A stretch of DNA of 32,803 nt from Lachnospiraceae bacterium (GTDB taxonomy: Bacteria > Bacillota_A > Clostridia > Lachnospirales > Lachnospiraceae): assembly GCA_016287765.1 (NCBI GenBank), contig JAEEWS010000032.1:1-32803 (forward strand), in the 5' to 3' direction. The translations under genes were made by a program, and so were the position numbers. Positions 17,154 to 26,111 of this stretch are shown piece after piece; position 1 is the first letter of the stretch; each line of letters starts with the position of its first letter. The notes below the pieces were generated by a model. That model had not been told where the DNA came from and did no database searches. It saw nothing but the letters and a program-made list of their open reading frames with translations.

Positions 17154-18521
17154 TCATCTTCTTGTTTTTATATAAACGATAAGAAGCACGGAAAAGCCCA
17201 GGATAAACACTATGAGTCCGCAGGCATATCCTATTATGGCAGGTCTCATGTCCGGAGGAATTTCTTCCGGGATCTCCCCCGCCAGGTATTTATACTGCTC
17301 TTCGTTAAATTCTTCCGTGTCCTTGTATTCTTCATAATACAGCCCTGCCATATCCACGATGCGGTCAGAATCCGCAGTGTATATGATCTTAGCCTGTCCT
17401 ATATTCCTTCCGGCATAAAAGTAGGAGACTTCGCCTATTATATTTTCCCCTTTTAATATCTCCAAAAGGGGATTAAGAGTGCATTTATTGGTAACATCAA
17501 AGAAGCTTGCATCTTTTGGCAAAACAACGGAGGTTTCCGTAATGGATAATTCCGTTTTTTCTTTCTTTAAAAAAGCGATCTCATCATCAAAAAGAGCAGG
17601 AAAAGCATTCACAGATGCTTCTTTGGCTCCGGGGTTGATCAAAGAAAAACTGTTGAAACCATAATCAAATAAACTCATGGTATCCGTGTAACAATCATCC
17701 TTGCCCACTTCTCCCATAACCACGCAGATGAGAGTCATTCCGTTTCTTTCCGCTGCCGTTACAAGACAATTCCCCGCTTCCTGGGTATATCCGGTTTTTC
17801 CCGCAAACACGCCTTCATAAGAAATATCCTTATGCAGGATCTTGTGGGTCTGGGCCATGGGCCTGGACACGTCGGGTTCTATGGAATGCAAAACATAGCT
17901 TCTGTTGTTCGATATCCTTATAAAAGCAGGATACTCAATGCATTTCTTCATTATAAGAGCAAGATCGTAGGCACAGGAATAGTGATCATCCTCATGAAGA
18001 CCGTGGGGATTTGAAAAATGAGAATTAACACAGCCCAGTTCCCCGGCTCTCTTATTCATCATTTCTGTAAATCTGTCTATATCCCCATTTCCGATATGCT
18101 CGGCCACTGCATAGGTCACCTCGTTGGCCGAAGCCAGCAAAATGGCATATAAGGCGCCCTCCATAGGGATCTTTTCCCCATCGTTCACACCTATACGGCT
18201 GGCATCCCATCCCATGGAATGAGTGGAATCATAGGACATTTCCACCACATCCGTCATCCTACCCTGTTCTATGGCAAGAAGGGCGGTCATCAGCTTGGTG
18301 GTGCTGGCAGGATACATCTTCGTCTCTGCTTCCTTTTCATAAAGCACGCTGCCCGTCGAGGCCTCCATAAGAACAGCCGTTTTTGCCAGTATCCCGGGTC
18401 CTATGGGCCAACTCTGTTCCGCCCGTATCTCTTTCGGAGGCGAAATAAGCCCGACGAGAAGGCATATGCCTGCTATACCGGTACAAATGTATTTGATTAT
18501 CTTTTTTATAAATGGTCTCAT
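17154..18521 (-). CDS. D-alanyl-D-alanine carboxypeptidase (S11, DacF/PBP5-like)
   Basis: Extracytoplasmic, membrane-bound penicillin-binding protein (455 aa) that trims the terminal D-Ala of peptidoglycan stem peptides. It has an N-terminal signal anchor (about 8-26). The serine peptidase motifs are complete: STTK with nucleophile Ser73, SAN at 131-133 and KTG at 242-244. The C-terminal beta domain follows (about 295-415), and a transmembrane helix (about 427-449, ending in KTRR) replaces the amphipathic anchor of PBP5. It starts 1 nt after the surE stop with only a weak ribosome binding site, suggesting coupling to surE. Whether it is vegetative or sporulation-linked (DacB/DacF) cannot be told. 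Confidence 0.93.
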   Translation of the reverse strand: MRPFIKKIIKYICTGIAGICLLVGLISPPKEIRAEQSWPIGPGILAKTAVLMEASTGSVLYEKEAETKMYPASTTKLMTALLAIEQGRMTDVVEMSYDSTHSMGWDASRIGVNDGEKIPMEGALYAILLASANEVTYAVAEHIGNGDIDRFTEMMNKRAGELGCVNSHFSNPHGLHEDDHYSCAYDLALIMKKCIEYPAFIRISNNRSYVLHSIEPDVSRPMAQTHKILHKDISYEGVFAGKTGYTQEAGNCLVTAAERNGMTLICVVMGEVGKDDCYTDTMSLFDYGFNSFSLINPGAKEASVNAFPALFDDEIAFLKKEKTELSITETSVVLPKDASFFDVTNKCTLNPLLEILKGENIIGEVSYFYAGRNIGQAKIIYTADSDRIVDMAGLYYEEYKDTEEFNEEQYKYLAGEIPEEIPPDMRPAIIGYACGLIVFILGFSVLLIVYIKTRR

Positions 18522-18522
18522 T

Positions 18523-19245
18523 TTAAATAAGATGGTTCAGGATCACATTCTTAAGTTTTCCTATAGACACGTAGCCTCTCAGCAATGCATCCAGATCTGT
18601 ACCGCTTTCCGCTTCGGTAATGGGGTGAGCATCGGGTATTATGATCTTTGCATCACCCTTATCTTCTATGCACCTATATGCATCGGGATACATTTCCACA
18701 GGTGCGGGAACTCTGTCCCTTAAGATTCCTTTGCACTCTTCTTTGGTGCAGGAAGGAAAATTTACATTCCAGATCTCACCCCTGGATATGGGTGAATCCA
18801 ATAATTCTTTCATTATACCGGGAAGAAAAGCATCCACCGCTCCGTAGTTTTCCGGCCAATCCACGGAAAAAGCCATGGCAGGTATGCCCTTCATAAGAGC
18901 TTCCATTGCCGCTCCCACAGTTCCGGAGTAGGAGATCTCGACCCCTGCGTTAAAGCCTTTGTTTATTCCGGAAAACACAATATCCGGCTTGATCCCCAGA
19001 TACTCCACCGCCACCTTTACACAGTCCGCGGGAGTTCCGGAAATGCAGTAGGCCGGAACTTCCGGAACTGCAAAATCCGTTTTCTTTACGGTTATCTTTT
19101 CAAATATGGTTATTCTTGCCGACATACCGCTGCATTGATGCGAGGGCGCCACCACCGACACCTCTCCGAATTCTTTGGCAAAACCTGCCAGTTTTGCAAT
19201 GCCCGGTGCATTGATACCGTCGTCGTTAACTATCAGGATCTTCAT
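18523..19245 (-). CDS. surE: 5'/3'-nucleotidase SurE
   Basis: Cytoplasmic metal-dependent nucleotidase/exopolyphosphatase (240 aa) acting on nucleoside monophosphates. It opens MKILIVNDDGINAPG; Asp8, Asp9, Ser39 (APSHQCSGMS) and Asn95 (GINKGFNAG) match the four metal ligands known in SurE. The start is set at the ATG 19245 because NDDG then lies at the family position. A GTG at 19263 is in frame but lies inside the previous gene. The gap to the M14 peptidase stop is 4 nt and to the carboxypeptidase start 1 nt, so the three are one operon. Confidence 0.94.
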   Translation of the reverse strand: MKILIVNDDGINAPGIAKLAGFAKEFGEVSVVAPSHQCSGMSARITIFEKITVKKTDFAVPEVPAYCISGTPADCVKVAVEYLGIKPDIVFSGINKGFNAGVEISYSGTVGAAMEALMKGIPAMAFSVDWPENYGAVDAFLPGIMKELLDSPISRGEIWNVNFPSCTKEECKGILRDRVPAPVEMYPDAYRCIEDKGDAKIIIPDAHPITEAESGTDLDALLRGYVSIGKLKNVILNHLI

Positions 19246-19249
19246 TCCT

Positions 19250-20779
19250 TTATCTTCTCTCACCTTCGTAATAAAGCTCTCCGAGAACCGCCCAAACCTG
19301 TCTGTTTGCTACCCATGCCATGTACATTTCTTCCTCTTCGGGCTGTTCTGCCGCAAGGAAGATCTTAAGAGGCAGGATCTCTATGGTGATGGAAGGGATG
19401 ATCTCTTCTCCGTTAAGCCAGTCAGTGTATCCTGCCAAAGGAACATCATTATCAAGGGTCATCATGTTCATTTCACGGATGTAATCCGTAACATAAACCA
19501 GAGCATCTGCCGCTCTTTCGCATTCTTTTCTGAATTCTCCGGTCTGTCCCACATCCCAGGAAAGATCATTTCCCGTAGCATGATAAGAAATGGCAAAGAT
19601 CACATCCTTTTCCCTCATCAGCTGTTCCTGGACTTCTACCTGCACCTGCACTTCCGTAGCCGAAAAAGGTTCCTCGCCCTTATATCCGCCGCTGGAGGGA
19701 ACAGGATAATCATTGGTCTCTTCCCAGCCGAAGGGGTAGTTTCTGTTAAGGTCTATACCCTGAGCATTGGCTTTCCATCTTCTGTAATAATTGGAATTGT
19801 ACACTCCGTACTTTTCCAAAAACTCTGCGTTTTCCCTGTCGTACATTGACTGGATCTTCGTTCTCATGAGAAGATTTCTGATGGCGGAAGGGCCTCCGAT
19901 ACAAAGGTCTACGCCGTCAGGATTCTGCATGGGCATCAGAACAAAACAGATCTCATTAAGCAGATCCTTATAATTCACGTCCTTAAAATAGCCGGTTTCT
20001 ATTGTCTTTAAATAGTATTCCGTCTGCATCATGAGCATCAGTGAAGTACAATACTCTCTGGCATGTGCGGTGCCGGTTATATATATGCATTTATGAGCAT
20101 TGGGATTTCCCACGGTGCAAATGTACAATTCCCGATTATCAGGGGATTTTCCCGCACTGTAGTAGGAGAACAGCGAAGGATACTTCTTGGCCAGGGCAAA
20201 GATATCAGCTTCCATATCGCTGTAGGAATAAACCACATCCTTGGGATCCACTATCTCAAAACTCTTGTAATCAAATTCAAAAGGCTTGTCAAAAGATACA
20301 TACTGCTTGCTGATAAGGTACTTTTTTTCCTTGTATATACAATTGTAATAACCCGGTTCCTTGCTGCTTCCCGTCACGGTAATCTTATCACCGTTATAGA
20401 TCATCATGATCTTGTCTTTAACATCCTCGGTATTTCTCAAAGATACGCTGTAGCAGGCCACATAGGCATCACAGGGAAATGTGGGTACTGCTGTGGGTGT
20501 TGGTGTCAGTCGCTTGGTAGGTGTGGGTGTGACCGTAGGTGTTGATGTAGCCGTAGGCGTGGGTGTCCACGTGGGTACCGGTGTATCCGTAGGAGTCGTG
20601 GTTACTGTTGATGTAGGTGTAACCGTAGGCGTGTTAGTGGCAGCAACCGTTGCTTCAGCTATAGGCGTTGGCGTTAAACCGGTATTAGTCTCTTTTTCCT
20701 TTGCATCTCCGCAACCGACTGTCATGATCAATGCAAACGCACCGATCATCACCGTCAAACGTCTGTGTTTCAATTTCAT
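19250..20779 (-). CDS. M14 zinc carboxypeptidase lipoprotein with Thr/Pro linker and SH3-like domain
   Basis: Surface-anchored metallocarboxypeptidase (509 aa). The lipobox TVGC gives Cys23. A Thr/Pro-rich stretch (about 35-100) probably spans the wall. Residues 104-163 look like a bacterial SH3 domain (YNGDKITVTGSSKEPGYYNC). The M14 domain follows from about 183: zinc ligands His239 and Glu242 in HARE, substrate-binding NR in DLNRNYP, third ligand His400 in SYHATG, and catalytic Glu467 in ITIEILP. The set is complete, so activity is likely. Targets may be wall peptides (as for gamma-D-glutamyl-diamino acid peptidases) or dietary peptides. AGGAGA lies 6 nt before the ATG. Its operon partners surE and a D,D-carboxypeptidase favour a wall role. 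Confidence 0.92.
   Translation of the reverse strand: MKLKHRRLTVMIGAFALIMTVGCGDAKEKETNTGLTPTPIAEATVAATNTPTVTPTSTVTTTPTDTPVPTWTPTPTATSTPTVTPTPTKRLTPTPTAVPTFPCDAYVACYSVSLRNTEDVKDKIMMIYNGDKITVTGSSKEPGYYNCIYKEKKYLISKQYVSFDKPFEFDYKSFEIVDPKDVVYSYSDMEADIFALAKKYPSLFSYYSAGKSPDNRELYICTVGNPNAHKCIYITGTAHAREYCTSLMLMMQTEYYLKTIETGYFKDVNYKDLLNEICFVLMPMQNPDGVDLCIGGPSAIRNLLMRTKIQSMYDRENAEFLEKYGVYNSNYYRRWKANAQGIDLNRNYPFGWEETNDYPVPSSGGYKGEEPFSATEVQVQVEVQEQLMREKDVIFAISYHATGNDLSWDVGQTGEFRKECERAADALVYVTDYIREMNMMTLDNDVPLAGYTDWLNGEEIIPSITIEILPLKIFLAAEQPEEEEMYMAWVANRQVWAVLGELYYEGERR
20480..20677 (-). repeat. Low-complexity repeat encoding the Thr/Pro linker
   Basis: About 200 bp of imperfect short repeats (GTAGGTGTG and variants on the plus strand) encode T-P/T-V-T-P units in the M14 peptidase. 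Such tracts change length by slippage in multiples of 6 bp without breaking the frame. Confidence 0.75.
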
Positions 20780-20808
20780 CTGATATCTCCTGTATTCATC
20801 TATATTTT

Positions 20809-22074
20809 CTATCTGTACAGCTTCATGCCTTCATCCGTCAAAAAATGGGCCAGATAGGCAGTCTTTAGCTCTTTGTTATCCGAATAAAACAAGATCTCAT
20901 CTATTACCTTCGAATACTCTTCAATGGGCTCGCACCCGTATTCCTTAAGCTTCGCCAAAAACTCCAGAGCTTCGTTGAACCTTTTTTCCTTTAAGCAGGC
21001 ACTTATTCCGATGGCCAACACTCCCCGGGCATATTCTATAGTTTTATAGTCCTCGCTGCCAAGGGTGATCTGCCTTATGGCTTCCTTCCTGTTTTTCTCA
21101 AGGAACTCGTACACCCGGGCATATCTTTTCGCGGCGCCTATGCATTCATCCCACTTTTCAAGCTTTACCGCGCTGTAAATGCAGGTGCCTTCTATAATAA
21201 GAGCGCAGGTCTCATTTATTGAGTAAGACTCTTTTATCTTCTTTGCTTCCGCCAGAGCTTCTTCATGCTTCCCAAGATTGTAGCAGTAGCTCACCCCCGC
21301 GGTCAAAAGCCATTGCCCGTTGGCTGTGGATAGTTCCTTCTCGGAAAGCTGCTCAAGACATTTCTTCAGTTCTTTTAACCCTTCCTCCTCGGTCCCTTTT
21401 GTGAAGATCAGTTCCTGCACCAACTGCGATGCAATCCCGGCATTAAGTCCTTTGTCCGCGATCTCCTCCCGGATTATAGACAGATTCCTCTCCTGATGCT
21501 TCCTGACAGACTCTTCGGTCGTCAGCATGTAGCCATAGTGGTGGACGAATGCATCAAAAAGCTTGCAGGGCTCGTAGATCTCATTAAAGCCTTCATGGAT
21601 ACGCCCCACAAAACAAGTGTTGGGGCGGAGGCGGATGAGACGTTGTTCTGCAGCCATCTCTTTACTTCCATCCGGAAGATAATTCAACTTATGATAGATA
21701 CCGGACTCATAGTTTTTGTACTCGCCGCTCCTAAAGAATTCAATGATCTCACCAATGTCCTCAAAAACCTCATCATCATCCAGATACATGAACCACTCGC
21801 CTGTGGCATGCTCAATGCATACATTCCTTGCTTTTGCAAAATCATTGCACCATTTAAAGGGATAGATCCTGTCAGCAAACCGCTTTACCACGTCGACAGA
21901 CCCGTCTGTTTTCTCAGGTCCCACGGTATCAACAGCAATAAGCTCCGCAGGAAGTTCATCAAGTAAAGGCTTTATTCCGGACATAACCCTTTCGATATAT
22001 TGGATCCTGTTGGATATCAATATACCTATGGTAAGCTTTATTTTGCTTTTAACATAGCCTTCCTGATTTATCAT
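20809..22074 (-). CDS. GT2 glycosyltransferase with C-terminal TPR-like region
   Basis: Cytoplasmic family 2 glycosyltransferase (421 aa). The GT-A domain covers about 12-230: opening KLTIGILISNR, then WCNDFAKARNVCIEHATGEW and the metal-binding YLDDDEVFED (Asp99-101). The C-terminal half (about 235-400) is helical and repeat-like (LKKCLEQLSEKE, YNLGKHEEALAEAKK, KRFNEALEFLAKLKEYG), consistent with TPR units. The same layout is known from SunS-like and other protein or peptide glycosyltransferases. The start is uncertain: ATG 22074 has AAAGG close by, while an earlier ATG at 22119 lacks a site and lies near a possible -10 box. It follows trmB and precedes the M14 peptidase by 29 nt. Acceptor unknown. 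Confidence 0.85.
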   Translation of the reverse strand: MINQEGYVKSKIKLTIGILISNRIQYIERVMSGIKPLLDELPAELIAVDTVGPEKTDGSVDVVKRFADRIYPFKWCNDFAKARNVCIEHATGEWFMYLDDDEVFEDIGEIIEFFRSGEYKNYESGIYHKLNYLPDGSKEMAAEQRLIRLRPNTCFVGRIHEGFNEIYEPCKLFDAFVHHYGYMLTTEESVRKHQERNLSIIREEIADKGLNAGIASQLVQELIFTKGTEEEGLKELKKCLEQLSEKELSTANGQWLLTAGVSYCYNLGKHEEALAEAKKIKESYSINETCALIIEGTCIYSAVKLEKWDECIGAAKRYARVYEFLEKNRKEAIRQITLGSEDYKTIEYARGVLAIGISACLKEKRFNEALEFLAKLKEYGCEPIEEYSKVIDEILFYSDNKELKTAYLAHFLTDEGMKLYR

Positions 22075-22152
22075 GCCTTTAGATCGCTCTTTGGATCCGT
22101 TCTGTTTTTGAGTTAGCATCTGCTATAATATCATATATAAACCTTCATGTCA

Positions 22153-22794
22153 TCAACGGCTTGCCACAAGTCGGCAAATCTTTTTACCCAGTTTTCCGAA
22201 CTTGATCTCATACTCTGTCATTATATTGCCTTCCGCAAATTCTGAGTTATGAAGGTCCCTTGTGATGGTCTCTATCTTCCATCCATGCTCCGGAAAGCTT
22301 TCTACGGAATACTCGAACAGCTCCGTATTATCGGTTTTAAATATCACTTTACCTGTCTTTTTTAACACTTTATCATACTTCGCCAGATAAGTTCCGGAAG
22401 TCAGACGTCTTTCCGCATGCCGAGCCTTGGGCCAGGGATCGGAGAAATTCAGATAGATCTCATCCACCTCTCCCTCTTCAAAGATCTCCGTAAGATCATC
22501 CGCATCTTCGCACAAAAAGAGAAGATTATCATTGGGCTCGGGATCTGCTTCTCTTTTTTCTATGGCTCTCACCAGAACACTTTGAAATCGCTCCATTCCC
22601 AGATAATTTATTTCCGGATGCTCTTTGGATAATTCCGTTATAAACCTGCCTTTTCCCATTCCTATCTCAAGCCTTATGGGATGGTCATTTCCGAAAACCT
22701 CATTCCATCTGCCCTTGTTTTCTTTTGCATCATGTGCCACAAAGGGGCTTACAGCCACCTTTTCTTCCGCACCTTTAACTTTTCTTAATCTCAT
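22153..22794 (-). CDS. trmB: tRNA (guanine-N7)-methyltransferase
   Basis: Cytoplasmic SAM-dependent enzyme (213 aa) that makes m7G46 in tRNA. Motif I is LEIGMGKGRFI (42-52), and the family signature NFSDPWPKARHAERRLT follows the acidic EEGEVDEIYL strand. TDNTELFEY and the closing GKKICRL are also typical. Length is normal. It sits inside a glycosyltransferase run, 15 nt after the GT2-methyltransferase fusion, and is probably co-transcribed with it. Confidence 0.96.
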   Translation of the reverse strand: MRLRKVKGAEEKVAVSPFVAHDAKENKGRWNEVFGNDHPIRLEIGMGKGRFITELSKEHPEINYLGMERFQSVLVRAIEKREADPEPNDNLLFLCEDADDLTEIFEEGEVDEIYLNFSDPWPKARHAERRLTSGTYLAKYDKVLKKTGKVIFKTDNTELFEYSVESFPEHGWKIETITRDLHNSEFAEGNIMTEYEIKFGKLGKKICRLVASR

Positions 22795-22809
22795 GTTGTA
22801 TTATTTCCC

Positions 22810-24330
22810 TTATTTCGTTATTAAAATGAAATACCTTTCTGAACTCAGTCTGTACATTTTTTCGTTAATATCCCGTACACCTATCATATTCAGGATCTTC
22901 TCGGATATCCCCTTCACGTCATCGGTCAAGACATCTTTACGGAAAAATCTTGAACTTATATATTCAAATTTATAACCCTTTTGAGAAAGTTCAACTAAAA
23001 ATTCGTCAATGGTGTAATCCAAAGCCACCTCTTTGTCTTCGGCCACCTGACGACCTATCAGTTTGAATAAGGAAAACGCATTAAATGTATTCTTTAAGCT
23101 GATGAACAGCTGTCCTTCCTGTTTCAATAATCCGTAAGCTGCTTTAATAACCTTAAAAGGATCTGCATATGTATTGATATCCCTGTTTATGATCACACTG
23201 TCAAAGGATTCCGGCCGGAAATTCTCCTGAAATCCGTCTATCGCTCCGCAAAATGCATTTTCAGGTCCGCAGATGCTCATAAGGTCCACCATATATTTGG
23301 CATCGGTTGTATAAGCACTGCAGGCGGCATCAAAATTACCCTGCTTTCTGTAGCCATTTTTAAGCTCAAGCACAGGTGTACCGCATTTAACATCCACACC
23401 AAGGATGTTGACCTGCCTGCCATTTACAGGCTTCAATCTGTCTACACACTCCGGAATAAAGTTCATGACATCATCCCATGCATCTATACCGAAGTATTTA
23501 TCTTTAAACTCTTCCCTGCCTTGAGCCATCCCCGCAAGGTATCGTTTCTGATCTTCTTCGGAATTGAATACCTTCACATCATTATGATGTATCCATGTGT
23601 CGCAGGCCAAAACCGCTTTATATCCTGCCCTGCGGACACGGAAGGAAATATCATCATCGGAGAAATTGTGTATAAAGCCCACATCCGTAATTGGCAGTCC
23701 GATGGCCAAAATACACTCCTTTGTATATAAAGATCCGATAGTTACCATTCTTAGTCTCTCTTCCCATTTTCTCGGATCCGAAACATTAAATGCGGCTGCC
23801 TTTTCCTGCATTTCATCCTCTGAGGAAAAATTCAGATCTACTCGCTGGCGATTGCTTACATTTGAAGATACCGGAGTCACCATACCGATCCGGGGATCGG
23901 ATTTTGCAACTGCCAAAAGATTGGTCAGCCAGTTTTCTGTAACCACCAGGTCATTGGCTAATCCCACAAAATACTTTCCTATCATGCTGGGACTGAAATA
24001 AAGGTCCGGAACTCCGATACCCCTTCCTTCAGTCAGCCTTAATATATGTAATTTATCATAATCCACTGTTTTAAAATACTCAAAGGTTTCATCCGGTGAA
24101 CCGTTGTCAACGAGCCACAGTTCATAATCCACGCCCTTTGTGTATTTCAATATGCTTTCCACACAGGCCTTCGTCTTCTCCAGATTTTTATACCCGGTTA
24201 CGAGAATTGTCACTTCACTTTTACATTCTCTTGAATCATATCCCGCTCTCACCGATCGTATTTCATAAATATCTGCTTCAGGTCTTGTCTGTGCAAAATC
24301 CTTTGTATCGATCTCAATTATCTCTCGCAT
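22810..24330 (-). CDS. GT2 glycosyltransferase fused to a methyltransferase-like domain
   Basis: Cytoplasmic two-domain protein (506 aa). Residues about 38-300 are a GT2 transferase: VTILVTGYKNLEKTKACVESIL, ELWLVDNGSPD, the GLANDLVVTENWL metal-site region (Asp127) and FSDDDISFRVRRAGYK. From about 325 to 506 a Rossmann-like domain follows (VNILGVDVKCGTPVLEL, then DSVIINRDINTYADPFKVIKAA and GLLKQEGQLFISLKN), the pattern of a class I methyltransferase with a degenerate SAM loop. The best guess is a sugar transferase coupled to a methyl-modifying or SAM-binding domain. GGGAGG precedes the ATG. It follows the GT4 gene by 27 nt and precedes trmB. Surface glycan or protein glycosylation is inferred from context. 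Confidence 0.86.
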   Translation of the reverse strand: MREIIEIDTKDFAQTRPEADIYEIRSVRAGYDSRECKSEVTILVTGYKNLEKTKACVESILKYTKGVDYELWLVDNGSPDETFEYFKTVDYDKLHILRLTEGRGIGVPDLYFSPSMIGKYFVGLANDLVVTENWLTNLLAVAKSDPRIGMVTPVSSNVSNRQRVDLNFSSEDEMQEKAAAFNVSDPRKWEERLRMVTIGSLYTKECILAIGLPITDVGFIHNFSDDDISFRVRRAGYKAVLACDTWIHHNDVKVFNSEEDQKRYLAGMAQGREEFKDKYFGIDAWDDVMNFIPECVDRLKPVNGRQVNILGVDVKCGTPVLELKNGYRKQGNFDAACSAYTTDAKYMVDLMSICGPENAFCGAIDGFQENFRPESFDSVIINRDINTYADPFKVIKAAYGLLKQEGQLFISLKNTFNAFSLFKLIGRQVAEDKEVALDYTIDEFLVELSQKGYKFEYISSRFFRKDVLTDDVKGISEKILNMIGVRDINEKMYRLSSERYFILITK

Positions 24331-24357
24331 AATTACCTCCCGGATCTTATTTTCCTG

Positions 24358-26073
24358 TCAGGGTTTTTCTCTCATATTATCCAACCGTGCATATAATCCG
24401 TCAACGATCTTCCTCATGTCAAACCGTTCATGTGCGTATTCCTTCGCCCTGTCTGACATCTTCTTAAGCTCGGGATCCGCACACAATTTCACAAGGCTTT
24501 TTGCAAAGTCATTTACATCTTCTATTTTTGACACTTTACCACATCTTCCGCCGTCTATGCAATCCTCATATGCATCAATGTCGCTGACTGCTATTGCACA
24601 ACCTGAAAACAGCGCTTCGGCTATTACATTTGGCGTGCCTCCTTCTAAGGAAGAAGGTAATGCAAAGATCTTTGCTTTCTTAAATTCCCCTGCCAAAACT
24701 TCTCTGTCATCGATCCTGCCCAGGAAAGTTACTCTGTCCTTTAAATGAGGATATAACTCAAAATATCTCTGTATAAACGGTTTAAATGACTCTTCCACAT
24801 CACCTGCCAGTCTCAATTTCCATTCAGGAAGAGCCTTTGCTATATATGCAAAGCCCAATAACAATACATCTGTCAGTTTTTGTGCTGTTCCCAAACGCGC
24901 AGCTGTAAAGATCACATTTTCTTTATCTTCAAATCTGCAATCGGAAAGATTGATATTATAAAAATCATAATAACCGTTTAAAACAATATCTATTTTTCGA
25001 TGCCATTTTTCGGTAAGATGCTCTGCCATAGCGGTACAGGAGGTGGCCATTATATCGGTGTTCTCTATAAACCATTTATAATCCGGATCACACCAGTTAA
25101 TTTTATCCATCCAATAGGAATTGGCATCGAGACCGCAATAGATCAGGCCCTCCGGATTAAGCTTTTTATAGAACTTCGCCATTTTGACACAGATCGGATA
25201 ACCGCCTCTGAGTATCAAAAGATCTATATTCTTCGCATTTTTGTTAAGATATTCCAGTTTTACCTCACCATTACCGGTCTCTAAAGGTACCAGGTTCATT
25301 CCTTCAATATGTTTCTTATTGGAGTATCCGGTCATATCCTCGGGAAATCCGACCATAGCTGTAGTCATACCATGATCCTTATATAAAAGATAGGGTATAA
25401 GACCGCAGTCTTTAATAAGCTCTATATTGCTCCAGTATCTTAAATGAGGCATTATGGTAACAGCTGTTTTTAAGGCATTCTTCTTTTTGATCTTTTTAGG
25501 AAGAAAATAAATGATCGTTTTCTTTAAGTTGTTTTCTTTATATTCTCTTATACAGATCCTTTTTTCGGGAGCTATCTTATTTAAAATTAAAGGTACTTCC
25601 CAAAGATCGGTCACTGTTTTGTTAACAGTGAATTCAAAAGATGTATCTTCCTTTGAGATATTTTCTCTGTTTTCTATAATATATCTTACAGGCTCATCTT
25701 CTATTCTTTCATTACCGGAAAGGGAGGAACTTTCTTCCTCGCAGCTGCTTTCAAGAAAGGCTGAGTTCGGAAACAATCTGTAAGCGGAGACCATCAAAAA
25801 AACACTTTTAGATCTTTCATCAAACAGGGTTTCGTATGCTTTATCATATAACTCTATATTTTCCCTAAGTTCCGCCAGACAACTATAATAAGTTGCCGGT
25901 TTTCCGTCCCGAAAGTTTCCTTCCATGGAAAAACACTTTAAAACCTCTTCATTCATATTAAATGTCTTAGCAAAAAAATGAAGTATGTTTTCTATCCTAT
26001 TATCCCTTATAAAGGTCATCATTGAAGTACGATCTTTAAATATGCTTTTATATACTTCTATATTGTTATCCAT
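24358..26073 (-). CDS. GT4-type glycosyltransferase with long N-terminal extension (paralogue A)
   Basis: Cytoplasmic GT-B transferase (571 aa). Residues about 1-150 form a helical extension (ATYYSCLAELRENIELYDKAYETL, DERSKSVF...AYRL) of a type also seen ahead of some FkbM-like methyltransferases. From about 195 an N-terminal GT-B domain follows (TAVTIMPHLRYWSNIELIKDCGLIPYLL). The C-terminal GT4 domain starts near 385 and holds FTAARLGTAQK, WKLRLAGD, FLGRIDDREVL and the nucleotide-sugar site LEGGTPNVIAEAL. The two glutamates (477, 486) are one residue further apart than in ordinary GT4 enzymes and in the paralogue. The ATG at 26073 has GGAGA before it; an in-frame TTG precedes it. Closely related to the gene at 26813-28525. 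Donor and acceptor unknown. Confidence 0.88.
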   Translation of the reverse strand: MDNNIEVYKSIFKDRTSMMTFIRDNRIENILHFFAKTFNMNEEVLKCFSMEGNFRDGKPATYYSCLAELRENIELYDKAYETLFDERSKSVFLMVSAYRLFPNSAFLESSCEEESSSLSGNERIEDEPVRYIIENRENISKEDTSFEFTVNKTVTDLWEVPLILNKIAPEKRICIREYKENNLKKTIIYFLPKKIKKKNALKTAVTIMPHLRYWSNIELIKDCGLIPYLLYKDHGMTTAMVGFPEDMTGYSNKKHIEGMNLVPLETGNGEVKLEYLNKNAKNIDLLILRGGYPICVKMAKFYKKLNPEGLIYCGLDANSYWMDKINWCDPDYKWFIENTDIMATSCTAMAEHLTEKWHRKIDIVLNGYYDFYNINLSDCRFEDKENVIFTAARLGTAQKLTDVLLLGFAYIAKALPEWKLRLAGDVEESFKPFIQRYFELYPHLKDRVTFLGRIDDREVLAGEFKKAKIFALPSSLEGGTPNVIAEALFSGCAIAVSDIDAYEDCIDGGRCGKVSKIEDVNDFAKSLVKLCADPELKKMSDRAKEYAHERFDMRKIVDGLYARLDNMREKP

Positions 26074-26111
26074 CAAATCTCCGATTATTTATATACTTAT
26101 TTTACATCCCT

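Noticed and set aside
20481..20783. Plus-strand Val/Gly-rich frame
   Set aside because: Complement of the Thr/Pro repeat of the M14 peptidase; low-complexity artefact.
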